19,588 nt of DNA from JAAYCI01 sp964369525 (lineage in GTDB: Bacteria; Bacillota; Clostridia; Oscillospirales; Ruminococcaceae). The DNA lies in NCBI GenBank assembly GCA_964369525.1, contig CAYJEW010000032.1, forward strand, positions 1-19,588. The letters run 5' to 3'. The position numbers and the translations under genes are program-made. Positions 8,023 through 15,267 of this stretch are shown here, one piece after another (positions within the stretch are counted from its first letter, which is position 1; every line of letters starts with the position of its first letter). The notes beneath the pieces are model-generated. The model was given only the letters and a program-made list of their open reading frames with translations, had not been told where the DNA came from and did not search any database.

Positions 8023-9057
8023 TTGCAAACGCAGCTACTTTCTGCAACGCCGCAGGCGGTGCACAGGGCAGCACAGCTGCTGCAAAACGGTGAGGTGGTG
8101 GGCATTCCCACCGAAACAGTCTACGGCCTTGCGGCCAACGCTACAAATGCCGAGGCGGTACAGCGTATTTTTAATGCCAAAGGACGCCCGCAAGACAACC
8201 CGCTTATTGTACACATTGCAAGCATGGATATGCTGGAGCGTTTAGCAAAAGACATACCACCTGCCGCATACAAGCTGGCAGAAAAGTTTTGGCCGGGGCC
8301 ACTGACCATGGTATTGCCACATCAAGATAGCCTAGCACCGCAGGTTAGCGCAGGCCTTGATACAGTAGGGATACGCATGCCGTCACACCCTGTGGCACGT
8401 AGCTTAATAGAGCAATGCGGCCTGCCGCTGGCGGCGCCTTCGGCAAACCGCTCGGGTAGCCCAAGCCCAACAACAGCTACGCATGTAATGAATGATATGC
8501 AGGGGCTTATTCCGCTTGTGCTAGACGGCGGCGCATGCGAGGTAGGGCTGGAATCTACAGTAATATGCTTTACGCAGGGCGATATTTTAGTGCTGCGCCC
8601 GGGCGTTGTTACACAGCAGCAGCTTGCCGATGCTGCAGCCTGTAATGTACAGCTGGTACCACAAGAGCAAGCAATCCGGCAAAACATCGCCCCGAAAAGC
8701 CCCGGCATGAAGTACCGCCACTATGCGCCCAAAGCAACCGTAGTGCTGGTAGATGCAAGCGACAGCGAATTTATAAGCTATGTCAAACAACAACAAACAC
8801 AGCAGGGCATATACGCCCTGTGCTACAGCGAAGATATATCAGCAGGGCTTACACAGGCGGTTAGCTTTGGCAGCAAAAACAGCCCCGCCTCACAAGCAGA
8901 GCAGCTTTTCAGCGCCCTGCGCCGCCTGGACGAGCTTGGTGCAAGTTTGGTTTATGCACGCCTACCAAGCGAAAACGGCATATCGCTAGCCGTACGCAAC
9001 CGCCTTCTGCGTGCCGCAGAATTCAGGGTTGTGCGGCCACAACATAAACAAAAATAG
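8023..9057 (+). CDS. tsaC: L-threonylcarbamoyladenylate synthase (Sua5/YrdC/YwlC type)
   Basis: A 344-residue enzyme that makes threonylcarbamoyl-AMP from threonine, bicarbonate and ATP, the first step of t6A37 formation in tRNAs that read ANN codons. The N-terminal YrdC domain shows PTETVYGL (29-36), KGRPQDNPL (53-61), SANRSG (140-145), GLESTVI and LRPGV. SPGMKYRHYAPKA leads into the C-terminal Sua5 domain, so this is the long two-domain form. The start is a TTG at 8023, chosen because GGAGGG lies 7 bases upstream, inside the end of prfA, and because the protein aligns from there. The gap to prfA is only 3 bases, implying coupled translation. Confidence 0.95.
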   Translation: MQTQLLSATPQAVHRAAQLLQNGEVVGIPTETVYGLAANATNAEAVQRIFNAKGRPQDNPLIVHIASMDMLERLAKDIPPAAYKLAEKFWPGPLTMVLPHQDSLAPQVSAGLDTVGIRMPSHPVARSLIEQCGLPLAAPSANRSGSPSPTTATHVMNDMQGLIPLVLDGGACEVGLESTVICFTQGDILVLRPGVVTQQQLADAAACNVQLVPQEQAIRQNIAPKSPGMKYRHYAPKATVVLVDASDSEFISYVKQQQTQQGIYALCYSEDISAGLTQAVSFGSKNSPASQAEQLFSALRRLDELGASLVYARLPSENGISLAVRNRLLRAAEFRVVRPQHKQK

Positions 9058-9067
9058 GGGATAGATT

Positions 9068-9682
9068 ATGCTAGTAGTTGCAATTACAGGCCGCTCGGGA
9101 AGCGGCAAATCCAGCGTAGCAAGGTACTATAAGTCGCTTGGACACCCTGTGGCCGACGGCGATAAAATCTCGCGCGAAACAACACTGCCTAATAGCCCAT
9201 GCCTAGCAGAGCTTGCAGATGAGTTTGGTAGCGAAATAATCAATGCCGACGGCACACTAAACCGTAAAGCGCTTTCGGCCATTGCGTTTGCCTCGCCACA
9301 AAAAACAAAACGGCTAACAGCCATTACCCACCCGTATATCATCGCCGAGTTTACGCGCCAGATAGATGCCGCTCGTCGTGGTGGCAGCCCGCTGTTTTTT
9401 GTAGATGGTGCTGTTATTGTAGGCGGCCCGTTTGAAGAGTTTTGCGATAAAATAATTGTGGTGCAAGCGCCGCTGGATGTATCGGTTAGCCGAATTGTAA
9501 AACGCGATGGTATATCTGAAGCTGCGGCCAAAGAACGGCTGGCAGCTCAGGTATCGCCAGAGGTGTTGCAACAAGCTGCTGATTACCTGTTAAATAACGA
9601 TACAACGCTAGAAGAACTTACCGAGCATGCAAACGACATTATAAAACAACTATTTCAAGCTGCAACAGGAGAGGAAGTTTAA
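9068..9682 (+). CDS. coaE: Dephospho-CoA kinase
   Basis: A 204-residue kinase for the last step of coenzyme A synthesis, the ATP-dependent phosphorylation of the 3'-hydroxyl of dephospho-CoA. The P-loop is GRSGSGKS at residues 8-15. VADGDKISRE matches the family's D-AD-x-x-R region, and ITHPYI followed by the DGAVIVGG strand fits the substrate-binding core. The lid and C-terminal region (ERLAAQ, ADYLLNND) are recognisable, although the lid motif differs from the common R(I/M)xxQ form. Length is normal. It starts 10 bases after tsaC, with GGGG in the ribosome binding position. Confidence 0.93.
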   Translation: MLVVAITGRSGSGKSSVARYYKSLGHPVADGDKISRETTLPNSPCLAELADEFGSEIINADGTLNRKALSAIAFASPQKTKRLTAITHPYIIAEFTRQIDAARRGGSPLFFVDGAVIVGGPFEEFCDKIIVVQAPLDVSVSRIVKRDGISEAAAKERLAAQVSPEVLQQAADYLLNNDTTLEELTEHANDIIKQLFQAATGEEV

Positions 9683-9684
9683 CG

Positions 9685-10326
9685 GTGGCAATACTTAAAA
9701 ACAAAACGCCTAAGGCACCCAAAGCAAAAAAAGCACAAAAACCGCCTCCTTCGCAAGAAGAAATCATTCGCCGTAGGCGCAGAAATGCGGTTATATACGG
9801 CATAGTAATGGTTATTTTTATTTTTGTTGGTCTTTTTAACGGTAGCCTACAAAGGCTGTTTTATCCGCAGTCCTATTCATTAGAGGTGGAAATTTGGGCG
9901 TACGAGTACGAGGTAGACCCACTGCTTGTGTATGCAATTATTTATACAGAGAGTGGTTTTGACGCCGATGCAGTGTCCGACGCAGAGGCTATAGGCCTTA
10001 TGCAGATGACAAGCGATACATTTGACTGGTTAAAACCGCGCGTGGCTCCGGATGAAGAACTTATCTTCCAAGACCTTTTCACACCAAACAACGCCGTTAG
10101 GTTTGGTACATACTTTTACGCCATGTGCCTAGAGCGCTACGGCGGCGATGTTTCCACAGCCGCCGCGGCTTACCACAGCGGCTGGACAACGGTGGATGAG
10201 CTGCTGGTACAGCCCGAATACTCCGAAGACGGCGTTACGCTCACCTCATTCCCATACCCTCAAATGCAAAATTATGTCGCAAAAATAAACGATAATTATG
10301 CGAAATATCAAGATCTATATTCATAA
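9685..10326 (+). CDS. Membrane-anchored lytic transglycosylase (SLT domain)
   Basis: A 213-residue protein with a basic cytoplasmic N-terminus (Lys/Pro-rich, then RRRRR), one membrane helix (about residues 37-57) and an extracellular SLT domain. The catalytic Glu is E89 in YTESGFD, followed by AIGLMQM. This family cleaves the MurNAc-GlcNAc bond and forms anhydro-MurNAc. The usual AYNAG motif reads AYHSG here, a notable change. The GTG start at 9685 is chosen because AGGAGAGG lies about 10 bases upstream, inside the end of coaE, and only two bases separate the genes. A transglycosylase following coaE is a familiar arrangement in Clostridia. Confidence 0.92.
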   Translation: MAILKNKTPKAPKAKKAQKPPPSQEEIIRRRRRNAVIYGIVMVIFIFVGLFNGSLQRLFYPQSYSLEVEIWAYEYEVDPLLVYAIIYTESGFDADAVSDAEAIGLMQMTSDTFDWLKPRVAPDEELIFQDLFTPNNAVRFGTYFYAMCLERYGGDVSTAAAAYHSGWTTVDELLVQPEYSEDGVTLTSFPYPQMQNYVAKINDNYAKYQDLYS

Positions 10327-10400
10327 GGTTAGCTAGCTAAATAAAAATACAATTTAAATACATTTTATTTAACCATAAATATCTCTAAGGGAGTTATAAA

Positions 10401-11828
10401 ATGGCCAAAGAAAAATTAAAAGAAAAACCTGCAAAAAATGAGCAATCAAAAGCAAAAAAATTAGCAGAAGAGCTACTGGTAGAGAAAAAACACATATCTC
10501 GCCTGCATCCCTCGCACCAAAAAGAGGCAATGCGCTTTGCTAAAGGATACAAAACATTTTTAGATAGCGGCAAAACCGAGCGCGAGGCCACAACCTATAC
10601 AGCGCAGCTGCTGCAAAAAAATGGCTACACCCTTTACAATGGCGAAAAAACCCTTAAAGCAGGCGACAAAATATATACAATCCATCGCAATAAAGGCATC
10701 ATTGCCGCCACCATAGGCACAAAGCCTCTCGAAAAAGGCCTACACCTTGCTATTGCCCACCTAGACTCGCCCCGCCTAGACTTAAAACCAAGCCCACTGT
10801 ACGAAACCGACCAAACAGCCTACTTTAAAACCCATTACTACGGTGGCATACGCAAGTACCAGTGGGTAACCATTCCGCTCTCCATGCATGGTGTAGTTGT
10901 TAAAAAAGACGGCACAGTGGTAAATATCTGCATTGGCGAAAAAACGGGCGACCCTGTTTTTACCATAACAGACCTGCTACCACATCTTGCGGCAGAGCAG
11001 AACAAACGTAGCCTTGCCGAGGGCATTCGTGGTGAAGAACTAAATATTATCATTGGCTCGCTTCCATACGAAGACCAAGATGCAAAAGAAGCCGTAAAGC
11101 TGGAAACAATGCGCCTTCTAAATAAACAATACGGCATTACCGAGCACGATTTTGCAAGAGCAGAAATTGAATTTGTGCCGGCTTTTAAGGCGGCCGACAT
11201 AGGCTTTGACCAAAGCATGATAGGCGCCTATGGCCAAGACGACCGCGTGTGTGCTTATGCGGCGCTGATGGCCGAGATTAACACAAAAAATCCCCAGCAC
11301 ACCAGCGTGTGCGTGCTAACCGACAAAGAAGAAACAGGCTCTGAGGGCAACACAGGCCTTGCAAGCGACTACCTTTCTCACTTTATGCAGCAATTGGCCG
11401 AACAGCACGGCGCTAAATTCCACAAAATGCTGGCGTCGTCTGCCTGCCTGTCGGCCGATGTTAACGCTGCGTTCGACCCCACATTCCCAGACGTGTTCGA
11501 GCGGCGCAACTCATCCTTTATAAACCATGGCGTTGCCCTCACTAAATATACAGGCGCACGCGGTAAGAGCGGAACCTCCGATGCATCAGCAGAATTTATG
11601 GCACAGGTTACCGCAATGTTTGATGAAGCGGGCGTTGTTTGGCAGGTGGCCGAGCTTGGCAAGGTAGACGCAGGCGGCGGTGGAACCATTGCTAAATTTA
11701 TTGCAGGCTACAATATCGACGTTGTAGATGTAGGCGTGCCTGTGCTGTCCATGCACTCGCCGTTTGAGGTAACCTCCAAGCTGGATTTGTACAATATGTA
11801 CCTTGCTTTTGAGGCCTTTGCAAAATAA
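10401..11828 (+). CDS. M18-family aminopeptidase
   Basis: A 475-residue cytosolic zinc aminopeptidase of the M18 (aminopeptidase I) family, which removes N-terminal residues from peptides. The metal-site motifs are all present: H120/D122 in AHLDSPR, the Asp pair 280-281 in GQDDRV, E310-E311 in DKEETGSEG, D353 in SADVNAA and H452 in SMHSPFE. The first 25 or so residues are a Lys-rich extension. AAGGGAG at 10387-10393 sits 7 bases before the ATG. The 74-base gap after the transglycosylase gene has no terminator, so this gene may be read from the upstream operon; no convincing promoter is seen. It ends at a bidirectional terminator. Confidence 0.95.
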   Translation: MAKEKLKEKPAKNEQSKAKKLAEELLVEKKHISRLHPSHQKEAMRFAKGYKTFLDSGKTEREATTYTAQLLQKNGYTLYNGEKTLKAGDKIYTIHRNKGIIAATIGTKPLEKGLHLAIAHLDSPRLDLKPSPLYETDQTAYFKTHYYGGIRKYQWVTIPLSMHGVVVKKDGTVVNICIGEKTGDPVFTITDLLPHLAAEQNKRSLAEGIRGEELNIIIGSLPYEDQDAKEAVKLETMRLLNKQYGITEHDFARAEIEFVPAFKAADIGFDQSMIGAYGQDDRVCAYAALMAEINTKNPQHTSVCVLTDKEETGSEGNTGLASDYLSHFMQQLAEQHGAKFHKMLASSACLSADVNAAFDPTFPDVFERRNSSFINHGVALTKYTGARGKSGTSDASAEFMAQVTAMFDEAGVVWQVAELGKVDAGGGGTIAKFIAGYNIDVVDVGVPVLSMHSPFEVTSKLDLYNMYLAFEAFAK

Positions 11829-11878
11829 ATTTCAGTAAATTCCTCAGACATAGCCATGAGGTACTTATACAAACATAC

Positions 11879-11918
11879 AAAAAAACAGAGCACTGCACCG
11901 CGCAGACTCTGTTTTTTT
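11879..11918. terminator. Bidirectional terminator between convergent genes
   Basis: AAAAAAACAGAG pairs with CTCTGTTTTTTT, and part of the interior can also pair. T runs flank the stem on both strands, so it can end both the aminopeptidase transcript (+) and the solute-binding protein transcript (-). Confidence 0.85.
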
Positions 11919-11930
11919 ATTTATTTTAAA

Positions 11931-11964
11931 TTTATACTGAATTAAATTTTATACTGAATTAAAT
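11931..11964. repeat. 17-base perfect tandem duplication
   Basis: The 17-base unit TTTATACTGAATTAAAT occurs twice in direct succession (11931-11947 and 11948-11964), in the non-coding gap between the convergent genes. It is probably replication slippage in AT-rich sequence. Confidence 0.85.
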
Positions 11965-11977
11965 TGAATTTTATTTT

Positions 11978-12811
11978 TTAAGATGTGGAGATATAGCTGT
12001 CGACAATCTGCTGATAAATGCCATTTTCAATAATGTTCTCAAGCCCTTGGTTAAACATCTCCAACAGCATGGCGTGCTGCCCACTCAGCACAGCAAACCC
12101 ATAAGACGAGCCCTGCTCCATATTGGTTACAATTTTAAGGCCATTTCCCTGTGCAATGCTATATCCCATAACGGGGTAATCCTCAAAACATGCGGCAGAC
12201 TCACCACTCACAACATCTTGATACATAAGAGGGGAGTCCTCAAAATATGCTAGTGTAAAACCATATGCCTCGGCAATAGATTGCGCAAAAACAGCCCCTT
12301 CGGTGTTGCTTTTTACCGCCACCTGTAACCCCTCTAAATCATCGTAGCCTGTAATATCATCGTTTTCGGCGCTCACAGCCATAACAATGCCGGAGTTATA
12401 GTATGGGGTGGAAAAATCATAAATCTGCTGGCGGTCAGGTGTAATGCTCATACCTGCCATCACGCCGTGCGCAGCGCCGCTGGTCAGTGCGTCCACAGCG
12501 GCGTTAAACCCAATTGGCTGTAGCTCATACTCAAAGCCCTGGTCTTGTGCAATAGCGGCCAATAGGTCAATGTCAATGCCAACATAATTCTCGTTTTCGT
12601 CTTGAAACTCAAACGGTGCAAATGCAGTGTCGGTTGCAATAATGTATACGTCAGGCTCGCTTGTGGGAACAGCAGCGCTCTCGCTCACCTGCACCACAGA
12701 TAAGCTACTGTCAGCCGCCATACTGCTGTCGGGCGTAGCAGAAGAGCCACACCCCGCAAAAATCACAGTCATCAAGCAGATGCTTAAACATATCCCAAAT
12801 AGTTTGCGCAT
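11978..12811 (-). CDS. Amino-acid-type solute-binding lipoprotein (SBP family 3)
   Basis: A 277-residue secreted lipoprotein. The signal peptide runs MRKLFGICLS... to the lipobox FAGC, with the lipidated cysteine at residue 21, then a Ser-rich linker. The mature part matches family 3 solute-binding proteins of polar amino acid ABC transporters: ATDTAFAPFEF, GIDIDLLAAIA, VMAGMSITPDRQQIYDFSTPYY, GLQVAVKSNTEG and a C-terminal IIENGIYQQIVDSY. The ligand cannot be predicted. I chose the ATG at 12811 rather than 12850 because GGTGGGG lies just upstream of it and the signal peptide then starts in the usual way. No permease or ATPase gene is next to it. Confidence 0.92.
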   Translation of the reverse strand: MRKLFGICLSICLMTVIFAGCGSSATPDSSMAADSSLSVVQVSESAAVPTSEPDVYIIATDTAFAPFEFQDENENYVGIDIDLLAAIAQDQGFEYELQPIGFNAAVDALTSGAAHGVMAGMSITPDRQQIYDFSTPYYNSGIVMAVSAENDDITGYDDLEGLQVAVKSNTEGAVFAQSIAEAYGFTLAYFEDSPLMYQDVVSGESAACFEDYPVMGYSIAQGNGLKIVTNMEQGSSYGFAVLSGQHAMLLEMFNQGLENIIENGIYQQIVDSYISTS

Positions 12812-12864
12812 ATGTTTCACCCCACCATATCCTATGTAAATAATATTCAATACTATATATCATC

Positions 12865-12893
12865 ACAGTATCAAACAAATTTGTCATTGTCAA
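12865..12893 (-). promoter_or_regulatory. Putative promoter of the solute-binding protein gene, with a palindrome in the spacer
   Basis: On the minus strand, a perfect TTGACA (12888-12893) is 17 bases from TACTGT (12865-12870), a weak -10 preceded by TG. The spacer holds the palindrome ACAAATTTGT (12875-12884), which could be an operator. The rest of 12894-13050 is AT-rich with nothing recognised. Confidence 0.45.
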
Positions 12894-13050
12894 ACATAAA
12901 CCCGGCATTTTTTTGTACACACAGCCGCTAAAATATCAAATTTATGCATGTTATCGCAAAAATTCACGGTATAAGAAAAATTAATAGCATCATAAAATGT
13001 CTAAGGTGCATACAATTTTGTAAAACATAAAATCATACAAATCGCCAAAC

Positions 13051-13078
13051 AAAAAAACACCAAGATAAACTCGATGTT
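13051..13078 (-). terminator. Terminator of the tRNA-Thr gene
   Basis: On the minus strand, AACATCGAG pairs with CTTGGTGTT (two G-T wobbles, five-base loop) and is followed by a run of T, about 23 bases after the tRNA 3' end. Confidence 0.65.
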
Positions 13079-13100
13079 TTTTAAGTACGGCGCACGCTGC

Positions 13101-13177
13101 TGGAGCTGAAGATGGGATTTGAACCCACGAACCTGCTCATTACGAGTGAGCTGCTCTACCAGCTGAGCTACTTCAGC
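13101..13177 (-). tRNA. tRNA-Thr (anticodon CGT)
   Basis: Read on the minus strand, the 77 bases fold as a complete cloverleaf: acceptor GCTGAAG with CTTCAGC, a D arm with GCTCAGCTGGTAGAGC, anticodon stem GCTCA/TGAGC around the loop CTCGTAA (anticodon CGT, reading ACG), and a T arm with GTTCAAATC-type loop GGGTTCAAATCCC. The CCA end is encoded (13101-13103) and the discriminator base is U. It stands alone, with its own promoter and terminator. Confidence 0.96.
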
Positions 13178-13191
13178 ATAATACAAAATAT

Positions 13192-13220
13192 ATTATAATA
13201 AATTCCCGCCAAAACTTCAA
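13192..13220 (-). promoter_or_regulatory. Promoter of tRNA-Thr
   Basis: On the minus strand, TTGAAG (13215-13220) and a perfect TATAAT (13192-13197) are separated by 17 bases. Transcription would start a few bases before the mature tRNA 5' end at 13177. The spacer contains a GC-rich GGCGGG patch. Confidence 0.75.
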
Positions 13221-13294
13221 TGCAAATTCAATATAAATGCATGATATTAAACACCGCAAAAATAATCAAAAAATATACAAAAGTAATTATTTAC

Positions 13295-13324
13295 TAGACA
13301 AATAGTAACAAACTAAAGTAAAAT
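13295..13324 (+). promoter_or_regulatory. Putative promoter of the small membrane protein gene
   Basis: TAGACA (five of six -35 matches) and TAAAAT (five of six -10 matches) are 18 bases apart, placing the transcript start about 30 bases before the gene. Confidence 0.55.
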
Positions 13325-13361
13325 AAGTCAACGGATAAATGGTAGAAGGGTGGGGGTAGCA

Positions 13362-13730
13362 ATGGTAACAGAAAGCGTAGGCATACTTATAATTGGCGCC
13401 CTGCTTATTGCTGTATTTGTACGCTCTAAGCACTATGGCTACGCACTTGCAGCCATACCTGTTGGCATTATTCCGGCGTTCTATCTTGTGGCACAAACAC
13501 TAATAGGTATTTTAGGTGGTAATTTTTTTGGCATTCCACGAGAAGATGTGTTTATATTCTCAAATATATTCGGCCTCATTCTCAGCATCGCATTCATATT
13601 GGTTTATAGCCAAAAAATTGAGTTTCGTACAAACCGTATAATCTATATTGCGGTTATGGTTATCTATGTTGCACTGCTGTGCTGGGGCTTTGTGTTCGAC
13701 AGCCTAAACGCTATGTATAATATTATATAA
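13362..13730 (+). CDS. Small four-helix membrane protein of unknown function
   Basis: A 122-residue, very hydrophobic protein with about four membrane segments (near residues 5-20, 26-50, 64-84 and 92-112). Short charged turns lie between them, such as RSKHYG, GIPREDV and QKIEFRTNR. There is no cleavable signal peptide and I recognise no family. I start it at ATG 13362 rather than the GTG at 13350, because the GGGGG stretch and AGAAGGG then fall in the ribosome binding position; with the GTG they would be too close. It appears to be a single-gene unit, with a promoter upstream and a hairpin downstream, flanked by genes on the opposite strand. A role in the membrane is all that can be said. 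Confidence 0.75.
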   Translation: MVTESVGILIIGALLIAVFVRSKHYGYALAAIPVGIIPAFYLVAQTLIGILGGNFFGIPREDVFIFSNIFGLILSIAFILVYSQKIEFRTNRIIYIAVMVIYVALLCWGFVFDSLNAMYNII

Positions 13731-13751
13731 TCACCACATAAATTTAATAAA

Positions 13752-13800
13752 AGACAAAAAAACAAGAAGCAACGTGAATTTCACGCAGCTTCTTAATTTT
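13752..13800. terminator. Bidirectional terminator between the small membrane protein and the small Cys protein
   Basis: AAGAAGC (13764-13770) pairs with GCTTCTT (13788-13794) around an inner CGTGA/TCACG stem. On the minus strand the hairpin is followed by a long T run (AAAAAAA at 13756-13762 on plus); on the plus strand it is followed by TAATTTT. Confidence 0.75.
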
Positions 13801-13816
13801 GTGGATTAATGCAAAA

Positions 13817-14038
13817 CTATAAATCAAAATCTTCGCTGGAAAATGCCGGTATAGGCGGCAAGCGTTTGGGTATACGTTTTAATGGATCGTAAGTAAATCG
13901 GTTGCATTTATAATACGGTGCCACAGGCCCATGCTTACTGCATAAAATCATCACCTGATCAGGTGATGGATGACCCAGCTGGCAGTAAGAGCAGGCAGGC
14001 TCAATATTGTTTCCAAATAGCTTTTTTCTAGCTGGCAT
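13817..14038 (-). CDS. Small four-cysteine (putative zinc-binding) protein
   Basis: A 73-residue protein with cysteines at 16, 19, 33 and 45 (CSYC, then ILCSKHG, then YYKC), a spacing that suggests a single zinc ribbon or knuckle. The N-terminus is basic (MPARKKLFG), a YDPLKRIPKR segment follows the cysteines, and the tail is acidic (SSEDFDL). It resembles, from memory, an unnamed small protein family common in Clostridia; no function is known to me. The ATG at 14038 is preferred over 14098 because AAAGGA lies upstream of it and a promoter lies between the two. It is transcribed away from phoH. Confidence 0.8.
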   Translation of the reverse strand: MPARKKLFGNNIEPACSYCQLGHPSPDQVMILCSKHGPVAPYYKCNRFTYDPLKRIPKRLPPIPAFSSEDFDL

Positions 14039-14069
14039 GGTGTGTGTCCTTTCGGCTAATATACTAAAT

Positions 14070-14098
14070 ATTATATCTAAATTGCTCAAAATATACAA
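14070..14098 (-). promoter_or_regulatory. Putative promoter of the four-cysteine protein gene
   Basis: On the minus strand, a perfect TATAAT (14070-14075) is 17 bases from TTGTAT (14093-14098), a weak -35. The expected transcript start is about 25 bases before the gene. Its place also excludes the longer start at 14098. Confidence 0.6.
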
Positions 14099-14132
14099 GA
14101 TTTAAAAAAGTGCACACAAAAGTGTAATTTTA

Positions 14133-14162
14133 TAGACTATTCATTGTACAATATGGTATAAT
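14133..14162 (+). promoter_or_regulatory. Extended -10 promoter of the phoH operon
   Basis: TATAAT (14157-14162) is perfect and preceded by TGG, making an extended -10. A partial -35, TAGACT (14133-14138), is 18 bases away. It is divergent from the promoter of the four-cysteine protein gene. Confidence 0.7.
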
Positions 14163-14215
14163 AACTACAAATAAACAATTAATCTATTAAATATACCCTA
14201 GTAATGAGGATGTAT

Positions 14216-15214
14216 ATGGCGCAAAAACAGATAGAACTGCAAGATATGGACCTTGTGTTGGCTGTGTTTGGCAACCAGGATAAAAATATGCGCTTCATTG
14301 AAGACGAGTTTGGCGTAACCTGTGTTTTCCGCGGAACAGAGCTTAAGGTTGTAGGCGAAGAAGCCTCTGTGCGCGCGGCCGAAAAAGCCATTACTGCAAT
14401 GGTACACCTGCACGCAAGCGGTCTTCCGCTAGACGAACAGGCAGTGCGATACTGCATCACACTGGCCCACGAGGGCACCGAAGAAAAAGTAGCAGACCTC
14501 ACAGGCGATTTTCTACTTATTAACGACAAAGGCAAGCCCATACGCCCTAAAACACTCGGCCAAAAGTCCTATATTACCGCCATAAACAAAAACTCCATAA
14601 CCATGGGTGTAGGCCCTGCCGGTACGGGCAAAACCTATCTTGCTGTTGCCATGGCAGTAAAGGCCTATAAAGCGCACGACGTATCTCGAATAATCTTAAC
14701 CCGCCCTGCGGTAGAAGCAGGCGAGAAGCTGGGCTTTCTACCGGGTGATTTACAAAATAAGGTAGACCCATACCTGCGCCCGCTGTATGACTCGCTTTTT
14801 GATATGCTAGGCACCGAAAGCACAGCCCGCCTACTTGAAAAGCAGATTATCGAAGTAGCTCCGCTGGCCTACATGCGCGGCCGCACACTAGACGATGCGT
14901 TTATCATTTTAGACGAAGCGCAAAACACCAGCCGAGAGCAGATGATAATGTTTCTCACCCGCATGGGTGTAGGCTCTAAAGTAGTTGTAACAGGCGACGT
15001 AACCCAGATAGACCTACCGGACAAAAGCAAAAGCGGCCTAATAGATGCCCTAACAGTGCTAAAAAATATCGAAGATATCGCCCAAATTCGCTTCACCGAA
15101 AAAGATGTTGTTCGCCACCGCCTTGTGCAAAACATCATAAAAGCTTACGAAAAATCAGCATCAAACCGTACAAGCCGCACAAACAATTTCAGTAGAACAA
15201 AAAAAGATAAATAA
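14216..15214 (+). CDS. phoH: PhoH family ATPase (PhoH/YbeZ type)
   Basis: A 332-residue P-loop ATPase of the PhoH/YbeZ family, found in the cytosol and linked to RNA handling together with YbeY. The N-terminal 60 or so residues look like a KH-type RNA-binding fold (IEDEFGVTCVFRGTELKVVG). Walker A is GPAGTGKT at 133-140; Walker B is FIILDEAQNTS with D233/E234. VTGDVTQIDLP and IRFTEKDVVRH complete the family pattern. Three in-frame ATGs lie close together (14204, 14210, 14216). I choose 14216 because GAGG lies 6 bases before it, whereas the earlier ones overlap or precede that site. It is the first gene of the ybeY-dgkA-era-recO-mutS2 operon. Confidence 0.95.
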   Translation: MAQKQIELQDMDLVLAVFGNQDKNMRFIEDEFGVTCVFRGTELKVVGEEASVRAAEKAITAMVHLHASGLPLDEQAVRYCITLAHEGTEEKVADLTGDFLLINDKGKPIRPKTLGQKSYITAINKNSITMGVGPAGTGKTYLAVAMAVKAYKAHDVSRIILTRPAVEAGEKLGFLPGDLQNKVDPYLRPLYDSLFDMLGTESTARLLEKQIIEVAPLAYMRGRTLDDAFIILDEAQNTSREQMIMFLTRMGVGSKVVVTGDVTQIDLPDKSKSGLIDALTVLKNIEDIAQIRFTEKDVVRHRLVQNIIKAYEKSASNRTSRTNNFSRTKKDK

Positions 15215-15267
15215 TTAACAATTAAAAATCGGCACAAAATATATTTTTATCAGAGGATGTGAATTGG

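Noticed and set aside
10330..10345. TTAGCTAGCTAA palindrome and nearby AT-rich inverted repeat before the aminopeptidase gene
   Set aside because: Too short and AT-rich, with no T run or promoter pairing, to call a terminator or operator.
13001..13186. Minus-strand open frame running through the tRNA (contains AQLVEQLTRNEQVRGFKSH)
   Set aside because: This is the well-known false peptide obtained by translating a tRNA gene.
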